From Lysobacterales bacterium (GTDB taxonomy: Bacteria; Pseudomonadota; Gammaproteobacteria; Xanthomonadales; SZUA-36), in assembly GCA_021648125.1 (NCBI GenBank), contig JAKITK010000031.1, positions 1 through 36,439 on the forward strand: a DNA stretch of 36,439 nt. Reading direction: 5' to 3'. A program made the position numbers and the translations under genes. Below the pieces are notes generated by a model that saw only the letters and a program-made list of their open reading frames with translations, had not been told where the DNA came from and did no database searches. Positions 7,930 through 16,549 of the stretch are shown here, piece by piece. The number at the start of each line of letters is the position of its first letter. Position 1 is the stretch's first letter.

Positions 7930-10900
7930 TTAATTGGATTTATTAGTAGATTTTCTGGGTTTTTTCGGCGCTTTGTCAATTTTAGTTATCTGCGGGTCAT
8001 CCCAACTCCCACTCACTGTATAAACGGCTTCGGTAGCCTCGCCTAAGGCTTTTTTGAATAAGCCCTGCAAAGCAAGCCCGGCAGCTGCACCACCCGGACC
8101 ACCGGCAATTGCACCAATAACCGGCAAGGCCGAGCCAACCCCAGGGCGCACGCGTATCAACTGATCGTATTCACGCGCCTGCATATCGGTTGAACCGGAA
8201 ATTAAAATATCGGCAGCAGGTGACTTTATCTTTACATCATTGGTACTGGCGACACCATTTTCAATCTTAAACGAACCTTTGGCTGAATCGAAGTGAAAGC
8301 CCTCGGTAAAAACATCGCGAAAATCTAACATTAACCGCCGCGGCAAAGCCTGCAGATTTACTAGACTTAACAGCCTCCCGGCACCTGGATTGGCTTGTTT
8401 TAAGCTGCCGCCCTTTAAATCTATTTTTATGCTGCCATTCAGGCTATTAAAGTCAATATCCAGTGGTGTGCCACGCCAGCCTAAATCAAAACTCACCATC
8501 GCCTGACTACCGGTGATACCCGCACTAAAGTCGAACACCTGGAGTATTTCCTCAAAGTTCTCTGCAGTAATATTGACATCCAAACTTGTACTTTGACCCA
8601 CAGCGGTTTCCAGCCAGTCGCCGGAAGCACTCAAGTGAACGCTACCGGAAGTTCCCTCTAGGCGTTCAATGTGCAAACCGTTATCTAAGGGGTAAGTCTC
8701 AATTCGGGTCTCTTTCAATTTTAGGTGACCCCAGGAAAACTTTCGGGCATAAAGATGCATCGGTGGTAAAGAAGCCGGATTCAGCTCCAGCATTTTTTCT
8801 TCTACACCTGCATCTACATCTGTATTTTCCGATTCATCTACAACCGGAAGATATAAATGCTCAAAATCAGCAACTAGTGCTTTGCGCTCGCCACCGGGCA
8901 GATGCAGCCTGCCTTCGATAGCCGGGCCAGAAAAATCTGCAATATAACTATCGCCTAATTTCGTTAGTTCTAACCGTGTATCCGGAATATCGGCATCAAG
9001 AAATCTGAGCTTTAAAGCTTCAAAAGAAAAATCACCCAGCTTTAGTGACATCGTTGATGTGGAGTCTTCCTCACCGGGTAGCAAGACCAACCAGCCATCC
9101 AGATCAAATTTTCTGGCGAGCCCACCAAGGCTGAAAAACCCCCGCCTTGGTTCAGCCACTTTGTCATCGCCCAATAAAACTCTAAAGCCTTCTACCCGGC
9201 TACGGCTATCATCAAGGGTTAGTTTAAATCCAAGCCGGTTTTCCATGCGAATGGCCAGCTGGCGATCTACGCCCTGAATTGGCAAATGAATATGCGTGGG
9301 CCAGATTTCTGCCGCTGCTTTTTCCAGTGGCGCAGGTAAGTTTATGCTCAGGCCTTCAAGTTCTGAACGAATATCCAGGCTCAGAGGCAAAATACCGTCT
9401 TGGTCCTTTTGCTTAATTAGAACGCTGATGTCCCAGTCCGTTTCTCCCTGTAAATACTGGGGGAAAACTAAGTTCTCTGCTAAATCTCCCGGCAACAGGG
9501 TTTTCGCAGGCGCGCTCAGCTTTAAGTTTGCCTCCAGAATATTGCCCTCGGCAAGCTCAGGGCCTGCCCGCAACTGCAATATACCCGGTGCTTCACCCGA
9601 ATTTATTTCAATGTCTTCTGCAATAATCCCATACTCTGACCAGCTGAGAACACCCTGAATATTATCCAGCTTAACTTCCCAGTCGGGTAACTCAAATACA
9701 GCGCCGTCGAAATCAACCTGACCATTAACATCAAACCAGTCTTTGCGACCATCAAAATAAAACTTCAAATGGCCATTGGCATTTACAGGCCCGACCACGG
9801 TGAAGGCATCCAGATCAATGCCCATAATTTCTTCCAATGGCGATGTATGGATGTAGTCAAGTAATTCCTCAGCGTCAATATTTTTGCGGAAATCAGTGGT
9901 TACTTTTAAACGCCCACTCATATCAACCACTGCACTGGCATTGTTTATGGTGATTCCTTCCGTCGTAAGGCTGCCATGTACCAACAAACGTAAATCCTCA
10001 AGGTGTATCACCGCATCGGTATGTTGCAAACCGGGCCAATCAGGGTGAAAATTTACGCTCATATCATGCACTGGCAATCTTGCACTGAAAACTCCACCAC
10101 CTTGCCTAAAGGGGAACCTGTCGAGCTCCCCGAGCAACTGGATTTGACCCTGACGAATTTCACCGGCTGAAAAAGCCTTTTTCAACCAGGCCACTCCCTT
10201 TTTGCGCATTTTTTTCTCCGGCCAGTAGTGCTGCAGGCTAGAGGCCTGAACCTGGTGGAGTATGACTTGTGCATCAATCAGTGGTGAATCATTGCTATCT
10301 GCTGGCTGCAACATACCCAGTTGCAAACCTAGATTAAAATCATTATTTTGCAATTCACACAATTGCGTTTGTAACTGCCATGAGACAATCGCCTGTGTCG
10401 AAAAATCAAGGTGACAATCGAACCGCGACCACCGCTGAGGTGCTGAAAAAATCGTATCCCAAGAAAACTCAATGTCTGTGCCGTGCAGCATAATGGAACC
10501 GTTGCCAGCCTGGAAATTAGCCTCCAGGTTTAGCGGCCCTACTGCGGAAAGCCCGGTGGAATTAGCCAATTGAACACTCTCAGCACTAAGTTCCAACCAA
10601 TCGATGCTACCGGCAGTATCCGTTGTTAACAACAGATGTTTTAATTTACCTTTTAGCTCGCCTGAAAATTTCGCGGCCAAATCAAATTTTCGCAGCAAAG
10701 GCATCAATAAAGATTGGGTAAACCCAAGGTCAAGCTGTTCGGCTTCAAGGTGGAAACCCGTGGTATCATCCGGGTTAAGCAGCATTGTTAAAGAACTACC
10801 AAACATGCTTTCTTCATTGCTAAGGGCTACAACATCCGCCAGCCACAATGACCACTGTTGTTTGTTTACATAGCGTAATCGCCAGTTTGCTGACAGCTCA

Positions 10901-11820
10901 TCAAGTTGCGCCAGCTGATCATCAGATTGCATTTTCCAGCGCAACTGAGAAGCATCCAGCCTTCCTTGTGCCTGTAAAGGCTCCCCCGCTCGCCATTCTA
11001 ACCAGGTTTCCAATTGTATATGGCCACTGGTTGTATTGCGCCATTCTTCAGGCAGTAAAGTCAGCAGTTGCCCAGGATTATTAATGGAAGACTTCGCCCA
11101 AACCCTCAATGACTGCGGTTTACTCTGATTCAAGCGCAGGCTTAAGCGCCCATCAACTTTGTCTGCTTTAGACTCAGCAGGGAATAAACCGGATTGTTCT
11201 AGTTTTTCACCAAGCACAGCGTGCCAGCGGGCCAGAAAAACTTTATCCCGATACTGAATCTCAATACTACTGGCAGTCAACTTATCCCTAAAGCCGCTGA
11301 TTTCATCAACAATCGCCAGGCGGGTATCACTGAGGTGAATTTCCTCAACCGCGGATAACAGCTCAAGTGCCTTACTGAATTCCATCGGTGTTTCTGAGTG
11401 CATTCCAGATATTTTAAGTACTCCGCGCTGGTCCCGAAGCAGTTCCAGCTCAGCACCGACAACCTCAAAGCGGGCAAACGGACGATTTGGCCGTAAATAA
11501 TCCAGCAATGAAAACTTCACCCTTGCCTGATTGATCAACAGCACCGGTTTTGAGGCTTGAGCAGATTGAGGAAACACCCCCAAATTAGTTAGGATAAATT
11601 GCGGGCCGGTGACATCCCAGCTGCCACTAATAGAGTCGAAATGAACCGGTTGACCGACTAATTCACTGAGTTGAGTTTCTATCTCATCTTGATATTTATC
11701 AGTGTAGGGTAGTAATAACTCTGCCAAACCAGCCAGCGTTGCTAACAACACCAGCACAATGGTTGCGGCTGTCCAAAAAATGGACAAACTGCGGCGATAT
11801 AGACGATAGAGGGGTTTCAT
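7930..11820 (-). CDS. yhdP: YhdP family AsmA-like inter-membrane phospholipid transport protein
   Basis: This 1296-residue protein has one N-terminal membrane anchor (residues 12-35, SIFWTAATIVLVLLATLAGLA). A very long beta-rich periplasmic region follows, ending in a low-complexity lysine-rich tail (KAPKKPRKSTNKSN). Recognisable YhdP features are QLSELVGQPVHFDSISGSWD near the N-terminus and the C-terminal PGAGRLLSLVNLQALPRRLMLDFRDVFTEGFHFDSAKGSF, followed by a glycine-rich LPVIGAIAGGPGGAAAG. Known: YhdP, with TamB and YdbH, bridges inner and outer membranes and carries phospholipids outward. Length matches E. coli YhdP (about 1266). It lies between rng and tldD exactly as in E. coli. No strong ribosome site is visible ahead of the ATG. 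Confidence 0.93.
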   Translation of the reverse strand: MKPLYRLYRRSLSIFWTAATIVLVLLATLAGLAELLLPYTDKYQDEIETQLSELVGQPVHFDSISGSWDVTGPQFILTNLGVFPQSAQASKPVLLINQARVKFSLLDYLRPNRPFARFEVVGAELELLRDQRGVLKISGMHSETPMEFSKALELLSAVEEIHLSDTRLAIVDEISGFRDKLTASSIEIQYRDKVFLARWHAVLGEKLEQSGLFPAESKADKVDGRLSLRLNQSKPQSLRVWAKSSINNPGQLLTLLPEEWRNTTSGHIQLETWLEWRAGEPLQAQGRLDASQLRWKMQSDDQLAQLDELSANWRLRYVNKQQWSLWLADVVALSNEESMFGSSLTMLLNPDDTTGFHLEAEQLDLGFTQSLLMPLLRKFDLAAKFSGELKGKLKHLLLTTDTAGSIDWLELSAESVQLANSTGLSAVGPLNLEANFQAGNGSIMLHGTDIEFSWDTIFSAPQRWSRFDCHLDFSTQAIVSWQLQTQLCELQNNDFNLGLQLGMLQPADSNDSPLIDAQVILHQVQASSLQHYWPEKKMRKKGVAWLKKAFSAGEIRQGQIQLLGELDRFPFRQGGGVFSARLPVHDMSVNFHPDWPGLQHTDAVIHLEDLRLLVHGSLTTEGITINNASAVVDMSGRLKVTTDFRKNIDAEELLDYIHTSPLEEIMGIDLDAFTVVGPVNANGHLKFYFDGRKDWFDVNGQVDFDGAVFELPDWEVKLDNIQGVLSWSEYGIIAEDIEINSGEAPGILQLRAGPELAEGNILEANLKLSAPAKTLLPGDLAENLVFPQYLQGETDWDISVLIKQKDQDGILPLSLDIRSELEGLSINLPAPLEKAAAEIWPTHIHLPIQGVDRQLAIRMENRLGFKLTLDDSRSRVEGFRVLLGDDKVAEPRRGFFSLGGLARKFDLDGWLVLLPGEEDSTSTMSLKLGDFSFEALKLRFLDADIPDTRLELTKLGDSYIADFSGPAIEGRLHLPGGERKALVADFEHLYLPVVDESENTDVDAGVEEKMLELNPASLPPMHLYARKFSWGHLKLKETRIETYPLDNGLHIERLEGTSGSVHLSASGDWLETAVGQSTSLDVNITAENFEEILQVFDFSAGITGSQAMVSFDLGWRGTPLDIDFNSLNGSIKIDLKGGSLKQANPGAGRLLSLVNLQALPRRLMLDFRDVFTEGFHFDSAKGSFKIENGVASTNDVKIKSPAADILISGSTDMQAREYDQLIRVRPGVGSALPVIGAIAGGPGGAAAGLALQGLFKKALGEATEAVYTVSGSWDDPQITKIDKAPKKPRKSTNKSN

Positions 11821-11852
11821 CGATAGGATTTCATCAGGCGTTTAATGCAGTT

Positions 11853-13334
11853 TTAGAGCAAAACTACATCGTAGGTTTCCTGACCATACTGGTCTTCACG
11901 CTGAAAATGTATGCTCTTACCCAGAATTTCTTCAAGATCGGCAACAGTGGTTGATTGTTCGTCAAGAATGACATCAACAACGGCTGATGATGCCATTACC
12001 ATAATTTTGCTGGCCTCAAACTGCCGTCCTGAACGCATAATTTCACGGATAATTTCCAAACTGACCGTTTCAGCTGACTTGATCACACCCCGACCCTCAC
12101 AAGTTGGACAAGGCACGCAAAGCCTGTGCTCAAGACTTTCGATGGTGCGTTTGCGAGTCATTTCCACCAGCCCAAGAGGGGTAATGTCGGAAACAGTAAA
12201 CTTGGCATTATCTCGTGACAACGCGCGTTTCAGGGTTGCCAGAACCATATCTCGGTGTTGCTCGGTAAGCATGTCGATGAAGTCTACAATGATAATCCCG
12301 CCCAAATTGCGCAGTCGTAACTGTCTGGCAATCGCTTCAGTCGCTTCAAGATTGGTTTTATAAACTGTTTCTTCAAGATTACGGTGGCCGGTATAAGAGC
12401 CCGTATTGACATCAATGGTGGTCATAGCTTCAGTCTGGTCAATCACCAAATAGCCTCCCGACTTGAGCGAAACCGTGCTGACCAATGCCCGTTCTAATTC
12501 ATCTTCTACCCCATAGAGATCGAAGATGGGTCTTTCATTAGAATAAAACTCCACCCGATCCAGCCAGTCAGGGATGAAACGGTGGATAAAGCGGCGCACC
12601 TGATTAGTTACCTCAAGATCATCGATCCTGACTTTTTCAATATCTACATGCATTAAGTCTCGCATGGCGCGTACCGGCAAGGAAAGATCATCATAAACAC
12701 AATCTCCCGGCACAGCCTGTCGAATGCGCTCTTGAATATCCTGCCACAGGCGACCGAGGAAGACTTTGTCGGTGGCCAGCGCATGGGCTTCGACACCATC
12801 GGCATTGGTGCGCACAATATAACCGTGCTCATGTTCACTACCGCAAAGGTCGACCATCATTGCGCGCAGGCGATCGCGTTCACCTTCTTCGTCAATTCTC
12901 ACCGACACGCCGATAGATTCAGTGCCCGGCAAAAACACCAGATAACGCGAGGGGATTGAAACATTGGTAGTCAGTCGTGCGCCTTTGGTACCAAGCGGGT
13001 CTTTGATAACCTGGACAACCACTTCTTCACCATCTCGAACCAGGTCTGAAATTTGCGGTTCAGGTGTTTCTTCAGCTGCATCGGTGGTTTCTTCAATTTC
13101 CGGGCTCTTACGGATGATATCTGAGACATGCAAAAAAGCCGTGCGCGATAAACCAATCTCTATAAATGCAGCCTGCATCCCCGGCAACACCCGGGAGACT
13201 TTGCCTTTATATATATTTCCCAAATAGCTGTCTTGCGACACCCGCTCTAGGTAAATTTCCTGTAACAAGCCATTTTCAACCAGCGCAACTCTGGCTTCAC
13301 TGGGGGTTACATTGATTAATATCTCATCACTCAT
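11853..13334 (-). CDS. rng: Ribonuclease G
   Basis: The 493-residue product matches RNase G. An S1 domain follows the start (LGNIYKGKVSRVLPGMQAAFIEIGLSRTAFLHVSDI). The catalytic core includes MTTIDVNTGSYTGHRNLEETV and GGIIIVDFIDM, whose aspartates coordinate magnesium. A CPTCEGRG zinc link marks dimerisation. Known: RNase G is an endoribonuclease related to the catalytic half of RNase E that matures the 16S rRNA 5' end and degrades selected mRNAs. The length (E. coli 489) and lack of a long C-terminal arm separate it from RNase E. It sits between maf and yhdP, the standard arrangement. mreBCD, often found upstream of maf, is absent here and replaced by rlmH-rsfS. Confidence 0.96.
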   Translation of the reverse strand: MSDEILINVTPSEARVALVENGLLQEIYLERVSQDSYLGNIYKGKVSRVLPGMQAAFIEIGLSRTAFLHVSDIIRKSPEIEETTDAAEETPEPQISDLVRDGEEVVVQVIKDPLGTKGARLTTNVSIPSRYLVFLPGTESIGVSVRIDEEGERDRLRAMMVDLCGSEHEHGYIVRTNADGVEAHALATDKVFLGRLWQDIQERIRQAVPGDCVYDDLSLPVRAMRDLMHVDIEKVRIDDLEVTNQVRRFIHRFIPDWLDRVEFYSNERPIFDLYGVEDELERALVSTVSLKSGGYLVIDQTEAMTTIDVNTGSYTGHRNLEETVYKTNLEATEAIARQLRLRNLGGIIIVDFIDMLTEQHRDMVLATLKRALSRDNAKFTVSDITPLGLVEMTRKRTIESLEHRLCVPCPTCEGRGVIKSAETVSLEIIREIMRSGRQFEASKIMVMASSAVVDVILDEQSTTVADLEEILGKSIHFQREDQYGQETYDVVLL

Positions 13335-13403
13335 AACTGTTTATATTTCTCGTTTGCCACTGAAGCATTAAATCCGGATGGGCTATGGTCTATTAGTCAC
13401 TCA

Positions 13404-14033
13404 TTAAAATGCGCTAGCACCACTGTCACTCAGCGCATCGTACCATGCGACACCGGCTTGTCGAAGCAAACTCGCGGTTTCATACAAGGGCAACCCCATG
13501 ACCCCGGAGTAACTACCTTCCAAGCGTTCTATAAAGGCAGCGGGTTGTCCCTGGATTGCGTAAGCGCCGGCTTTGTCCATAGCATCACCGCTGGCACAAT
13601 AGCTGCGGATAAAAGCGGACGGCATAAGGGCAAAACTAACCTGGCTGACACTCATGGCCTGTAAATACTCACCCCCCGGCAAAGCTAGCACAACAGCTGT
13701 TGCCACCTGGTGGCTGCGAGCTGACAGCAAGGTCAACATTTTTTCAGCTGACACGCAAGAATCCGGCTTACCCAAAACCTTGTCATCTACTATCACTGAA
13801 GTATCAGCACCGAGAACCGGCACACCAGCGGTACTTATCCCCACACCCGCCCGGGCTTTTTTCAGCGCTATGCGGACAACATAATCCTGCCAGGGCTCAG
13901 CCACAAGCTGTGACTCATCAACATCAACCGCTATTACTTCAGGCATAATTCCTAGCTGCTGTAATAATTCTAGTCTGCGCGGTGAAGTTGAAGCTAAAAT
14001 AAGCTTAGAAACGGTATTTTTAGCTCCGGCCAT
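13404..14033 (-). CDS. Maf family nucleoside triphosphate pyrophosphatase (YhdE type, dTTP/UTP)
   Basis: The 209-residue product has the Maf signature LILASTSPRRLELLQQLG. It also has PVLGADTSVIVDDKVLGKP with the catalytic aspartate, SARSHQVATAVVL, and MDKAGAYAIQGQPAAFIERLEGSYSGVMGLPLYET. The DKAGAY-x-IQG segment and the position upstream of rng agree with the YhdE group, which in E. coli hydrolyses dTTP and UTP to monophosphates as house-cleaning; substrate assignment is inference. The ATG at 14033 gives a start MAGAKNTVSKLILAS; an upstream in-frame start at 14102 would overlap rlmH and is less likely. It starts 7 bases after the rlmH stop. Confidence 0.9.
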   Translation of the reverse strand: MAGAKNTVSKLILASTSPRRLELLQQLGIMPEVIAVDVDESQLVAEPWQDYVVRIALKKARAGVGISTAGVPVLGADTSVIVDDKVLGKPDSCVSAEKMLTLLSARSHQVATAVVLALPGGEYLQAMSVSQVSFALMPSAFIRSYCASGDAMDKAGAYAIQGQPAAFIERLEGSYSGVMGLPLYETASLLRQAGVAWYDALSDSGASAF

Positions 14034-14040
14034 GTTCAAA

Positions 14041-14508
14041 TTACTCACGATGGTAGGGATGGTTGGTCGTAATTGTCCAGGCACGATAAAGCTGTTCAGC
14101 AAGCATTACCCTGACCAATGGATGTGGCATGGTTAACAATCCAAGCGACCATTTTTGTCTACAGCTCTGCAGGCAGTCGCTACTAAGACCGTCCGGACCA
14201 CCAATTAAAAACGCAATGTCTTCACCCTGCATTTGCCAGCCCTCAAGCTGTCCGGCCAGTTTCCGGGTAGTCCATTGTTTGCCATTTTCATCCAGCGCAA
14301 TGCGATAACAACCGGCACTGGCTTTTAATAAGGACTCGGTTTCTTTGTGTTGCAGTCGCTCAAGCGTTTGACCGGTTTGGCGTGAAGGTAGAGGCAGTGC
14401 GCGAATTTTAAAATCAAGATGCCGGGGAAATCGTTTCTGGTACTCCATCACCCCCTGATCTACCCAGGCTGGCATTTTCTGGCCAATTGCAGCTACCAGA
14501 AGGCGCAT
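14041..14508 (-). CDS. rlmH: 23S rRNA pseudouridine-1915 N3-methyltransferase RlmH
   Basis: The 155-residue product is a compact SPOUT methyltransferase starting MRLLVAAIGQKMPAWVDQGVMEYQKRFP. The SAM-binding knot includes IAFLIGGPDGL and the near-invariant ending LTMPHPLVRVMLAEQLYRAWTITTNHPYHRE. Known: RlmH methylates pseudouridine 1915 in helix 69 of 23S rRNA in assembled 70S ribosomes, acting as a dimer. Length equals E. coli RlmH (155). The gene begins 3 bases after rsfS ends, the usual rsfS-rlmH pair, so the two are almost certainly co-transcribed. Confidence 0.96.
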   Translation of the reverse strand: MRLLVAAIGQKMPAWVDQGVMEYQKRFPRHLDFKIRALPLPSRQTGQTLERLQHKETESLLKASAGCYRIALDENGKQWTTRKLAGQLEGWQMQGEDIAFLIGGPDGLSSDCLQSCRQKWSLGLLTMPHPLVRVMLAEQLYRAWTITTNHPYHRE

Positions 14509-14511
14509 AGC

Positions 14512-14886
14512 TCAGCTCTCTTTACGCTGTGCTTCGCTGGCGGACCAAAGTTTTTCAAGATTATAAAATAATCTGGCACGCGGCAGCATTAAATGCACAA
14601 TGACATCATTTAAGTCCACCAATACCCAGTCTGAGCCATTTTTACCTTCAACACCCAGAGGTGGGACACCAGCTTGTTTGGCTTTTTTAACCAAATCATC
14701 CGCTAATGCAGATAAGTGGCGACTGGATGTGCCTGAAGCAATCACCATTTCATCGGTCAGGCTGTTCTTGCCTTTAACATCTATGATGCTGATATCAACG
14801 GCTTTCATGTCTTCAAGCACAGTGATTACCAGGTCGTGAACTTGCTGGGGACTGAGTCCGTCGGTCGAGGGAGTAGCAGTAGTCAA
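14512..14886 (-). CDS. rsfS: Ribosomal silencing factor RsfS
   Basis: The 124-residue product shows the RsfS/DUF143 core. This includes VLEDMKAVDISIIDVKGKNSLTDEMVIASGTSSRHLSALADDLV, GVEGKNGSDWVLVDLNDVIVHLM, and RLFYNLEKLW. Known: RsfS binds ribosomal protein uL14 and blocks 30S-50S joining under nutrient limitation. The only start that keeps the full domain is a TTG at 14886; an ATG 11 bases upstream is in another frame and stops after five codons. GAG about 12 bases before the TTG is a weak ribosome site. nadD, the common upstream neighbour, is missing, so this end of the block is a rearrangement boundary. A TATAAT on the minus strand near 14925 may be part of its promoter. Confidence 0.92.
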   Translation of the reverse strand: MTTATPSTDGLSPQQVHDLVITVLEDMKAVDISIIDVKGKNSLTDEMVIASGTSSRHLSALADDLVKKAKQAGVPPLGVEGKNGSDWVLVDLNDVIVHLMLPRARLFYNLEKLWSASEAQRKES

Positions 14887-15084
14887 AGTATTGTTCTCAT
14901 TTAATTGATTCGATAGGTATATTATAAACTAATTACCGATTCCGGCTGCTGTGATTCGACCCGATGCTTGTCTATCAATACCCTAACAAAGCTCAGCTCC
15001 CTTATTGACATGCGCATATTTTAAAGCTAGACCTTAATTATGACGGATTAAAAAGCGCTTTATAGGGGGAAAATATAATCTCTG

Positions 15085-15393
15085 ATGGGAGTGTTTTCCG
15101 CTGTCGCTGTGTTAGGTCCAAGACAATGTGGAAAATCAACACTGCAAACCAATCTCGACTTTAATTTTTACCGGACAAAAGTTCAATCTGAAATAGACCT
15201 GATTATCGATGGACCATTTGGGTATATTCTAGTAGAAATAAAATTAGGGGCTAAAATCAACAAAAGAATACTAACTGCCTTAAATATTTTTATTGCAGAT
15301 ACTAACTGCAAATTTGGGATTCTAGTCAATAATTCCGAAAGAATCGAAGTTATTGATCACAAGATTATCCAGATACCCGCTATTTATTTTTAA
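15085..15393 (+). pseudogene. Internally deleted AAA_14/DUF4143 ATPase remnant
   Basis: The 102-codon frame joins two distant parts of an AAA_14/DUF4143 ATPase. Residues 1-20 (GVFSAVAVLGPRQCGKSTL) are the Walker A start. Residues 27 onward (FNFYRTKVQSEIDLIIDGPFGYILVEIKLGAKINKRILTALNIFI) are the nuclease-like C-terminal end. Known: complete members are about 380-400 residues, so roughly 270 residues including Walker B and most of DUF4143 are missing, apparently by an in-frame deletion. The family is common, often acquired horizontally, and mostly of unknown function. The base composition is more AT-rich than the neighbours. It stands between the rsfS end of a conserved block and the terminator of the suf operon, a likely insertion hotspot. 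A functional product is unlikely. Confidence 0.75.
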
Positions 15394-15499
15394 TATGAAT
15401 CAGTGCCTGCTTAGGTGTAAGGGAAATGGCTTGGCGTTCACAGACCTAGAGCGAATGACTAAATCGAATAGACAAACCTAACTGGAAAATCTTACAGGC

Positions 15500-15531
15500 A
15501 AAAATAAGGGCAACTGTTTCCAGTTGCCCTT
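15500..15531 (-). terminator. Intrinsic terminator of the suf operon
   Basis: On the minus strand a perfect 11-bp stem AAGGGCAACTG / CAGTTGCCCTT closes a GAAA tetraloop and is followed directly by ATTTTTG. It lies 215 bases beyond the stop of the last suf gene and is the first such signal met by the suf transcript. On the plus strand no T-run follows, so it should act in one direction. Confidence 0.8.
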
Positions 15532-15532
15532 G

Positions 15533-15594
15533 CCCCCTGAGCAGAACCCCCATTGTGCTCATGAGCCTACTACCCCTACAGGCTCCCCCCTGTA
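15533..15594 (-). ncRNA. Candidate structured RNA: hairpins with G-rich loops upstream of the suf terminator
   Basis: Three further stems can be read. TGAGCA/TGCTCA lies at 15538-15561. GAGCCT/AGGCTC lies at 15563-15585. TACAGG/CCTGTA lies at 15577-15594 and is mutually exclusive with the second. In each, the loop on the minus-strand RNA contains a run of four or five G, with another five-G run between hairpins at 15533-15537. With the terminator this makes a compact structured unit that is either the 3' end of the suf mRNA or a small RNA with its own or a processed 5' end. On the plus strand the loops would instead read CCCC. No known RNA family was recognised; strand and status are inference. 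Confidence 0.35.
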
Positions 15595-15745
15595 TGTTTG
15601 ATTGTGTATTAACAATCCCTTCATATACCTACTGTCGGGAATAGCCGAATCCTCTCACTTGATTTTGAAATTAATTTTATTTTCGGTATTTACGCTATCT
15701 TGTTAGTGCTTGGGGAGTGTCAAAGGAATGTCTGAGGTGGGTGAT

Positions 15746-16066
15746 TTAATCCCAGCGATCATCTCGGGTCCAGAGGCTGTCAGCTTCTATTTTTACCGGA
15801 AAAACATCAACCGGCTCATAGGCTGGCGGAGTTAAAGCAGCCCCAGTCTTAAGACAGAAACGCGCGCCATGACGCGGGCAAATAACTTCACAACCTTCGA
15901 CTTTACCACTGGCTAGTTCACCACCGTCATGGGTGCAGATGTCTTCTATTGCGTGGTATTTACCGGCAACATTGAACACTGCAATGAGAACATCTTCCAC
16001 ATCGACAACCTTCCAGCTGCCTTCGGGTAATTCGGAGATACTGCAGACACGGGTCCATTCAGTCAT
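15746..16066 (-). CDS. Rieske [2Fe-2S] ferredoxin-like protein of the suf operon
   Basis: The 106-residue product has both Rieske motifs: ICTHDGGEL (C-x-H) and VICPRHGARFCL (C-x2-H), spaced as in soluble Rieske ferredoxins. A short C-terminal strand PVDVFPVKI follows. Known: such proteins carry one [2Fe-2S] cluster bound by two Cys and two His and pass electrons, for example to non-haem oxygenases. Similar small Rieske genes occur at the end of suf operons next to SufU-like genes; their role there is not established. It starts 30 bases after the sufU-like stop and is the last gene before the terminator. Confidence 0.88.
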   Translation of the reverse strand: MTEWTRVCSISELPEGSWKVVDVEDVLIAVFNVAGKYHAIEDICTHDGGELASGKVEGCEVICPRHGARFCLKTGAALTPPAYEPVDVFPVKIEADSLWTRDDRWD

Positions 16067-16095
16067 TTTATGATTTCCAGGGGATTGGCGTTATA

Positions 16096-16533
16096 TTATT
16101 CGGTTGTGATTTCGTCTACACCATCAAGAGCTGCAATCATGGCGTGCCAACAAAGAGTAGCTGATTTAATTCGGCTGGGGAAAGCTGCCACCGCTTCCAA
16201 CAAGACACCCTCGCCGATAAAATCACGATCAAAAGGCCGGTCAAACAACATATTTTCAAACGCTTCAGCCCCTGCGCGCGCATCTTCAGTTGATCGCCCA
16301 CCGAGCCACTCAGTCATGATGGATGCCGAAGCTGTTGCGATCGCGCAGGCATCACCGTTGAAACTTGCGGATTTAATTTCTTCATCAAGCACATCAAGAT
16401 ATACCTGCAACTCGTCCCCGCAAAGGGCATTGTTACCCAAGGCAGAGTGCGTGGCTGATTTCATCACAAAGGCATTTTTAGGTTCGCGATTATGCGCTAG
16501 AACCGCCTGTTGATAAAGTTGATCAAGAACCAT
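16096..16533 (-). CDS. sufU: SufU/IscU-like Fe-S cluster scaffold or sulfur-transfer protein
   Basis: The 145-residue product has the three conserved cysteines of the U-type family. They lie in NNALCGDELQVYL, SFNGDACAIATASASIM and RIKSATLCWHAM. The spacing fits the SUF-associated NifU-like group (SufU) rather than IscU, whose third region has an H-C pair in another context. Known: SufU in Gram-positive bacteria accepts sulfur from SufS through a zinc-bound Cys site, and GDxC is typical. No sufE is seen in this operon, so SufU probably fills that role here (inference). It lies 16 bases after sufS. Confidence 0.88.
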   Translation of the reverse strand: MVLDQLYQQAVLAHNREPKNAFVMKSATHSALGNNALCGDELQVYLDVLDEEIKSASFNGDACAIATASASIMTEWLGGRSTEDARAGAEAFENMLFDRPFDRDFIGEGVLLEAVAAFPSRIKSATLCWHAMIAALDGVDEITTE

Positions 16534-16549
16534 GTTACTAGTGTAAAAC

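Larger units (their letters stand above)
15394..15745. other. Intergenic region with hairpin cluster and suf terminator
   Basis: This 352-base stretch has no gene. Its middle (15506-15594) holds four successive hairpins described as separate entries. Nothing recognisable was seen at 15394-15500 or 15600-15745. Confidence 0.5.

Noticed and set aside
8586-10873. Several plus-strand frames of 70-120 residues opposite yhdP
   Set aside because: They mirror the coding frame of a strongly supported long gene and show no recognisable domains.
15506-15594. 4.5S RNA, 6S RNA or RsmZ/CsrB-type RNA
   Set aside because: The conserved SRP apical motif, the 6S bubble and repeated ANGGA loops are all absent, so no known family name was assigned.
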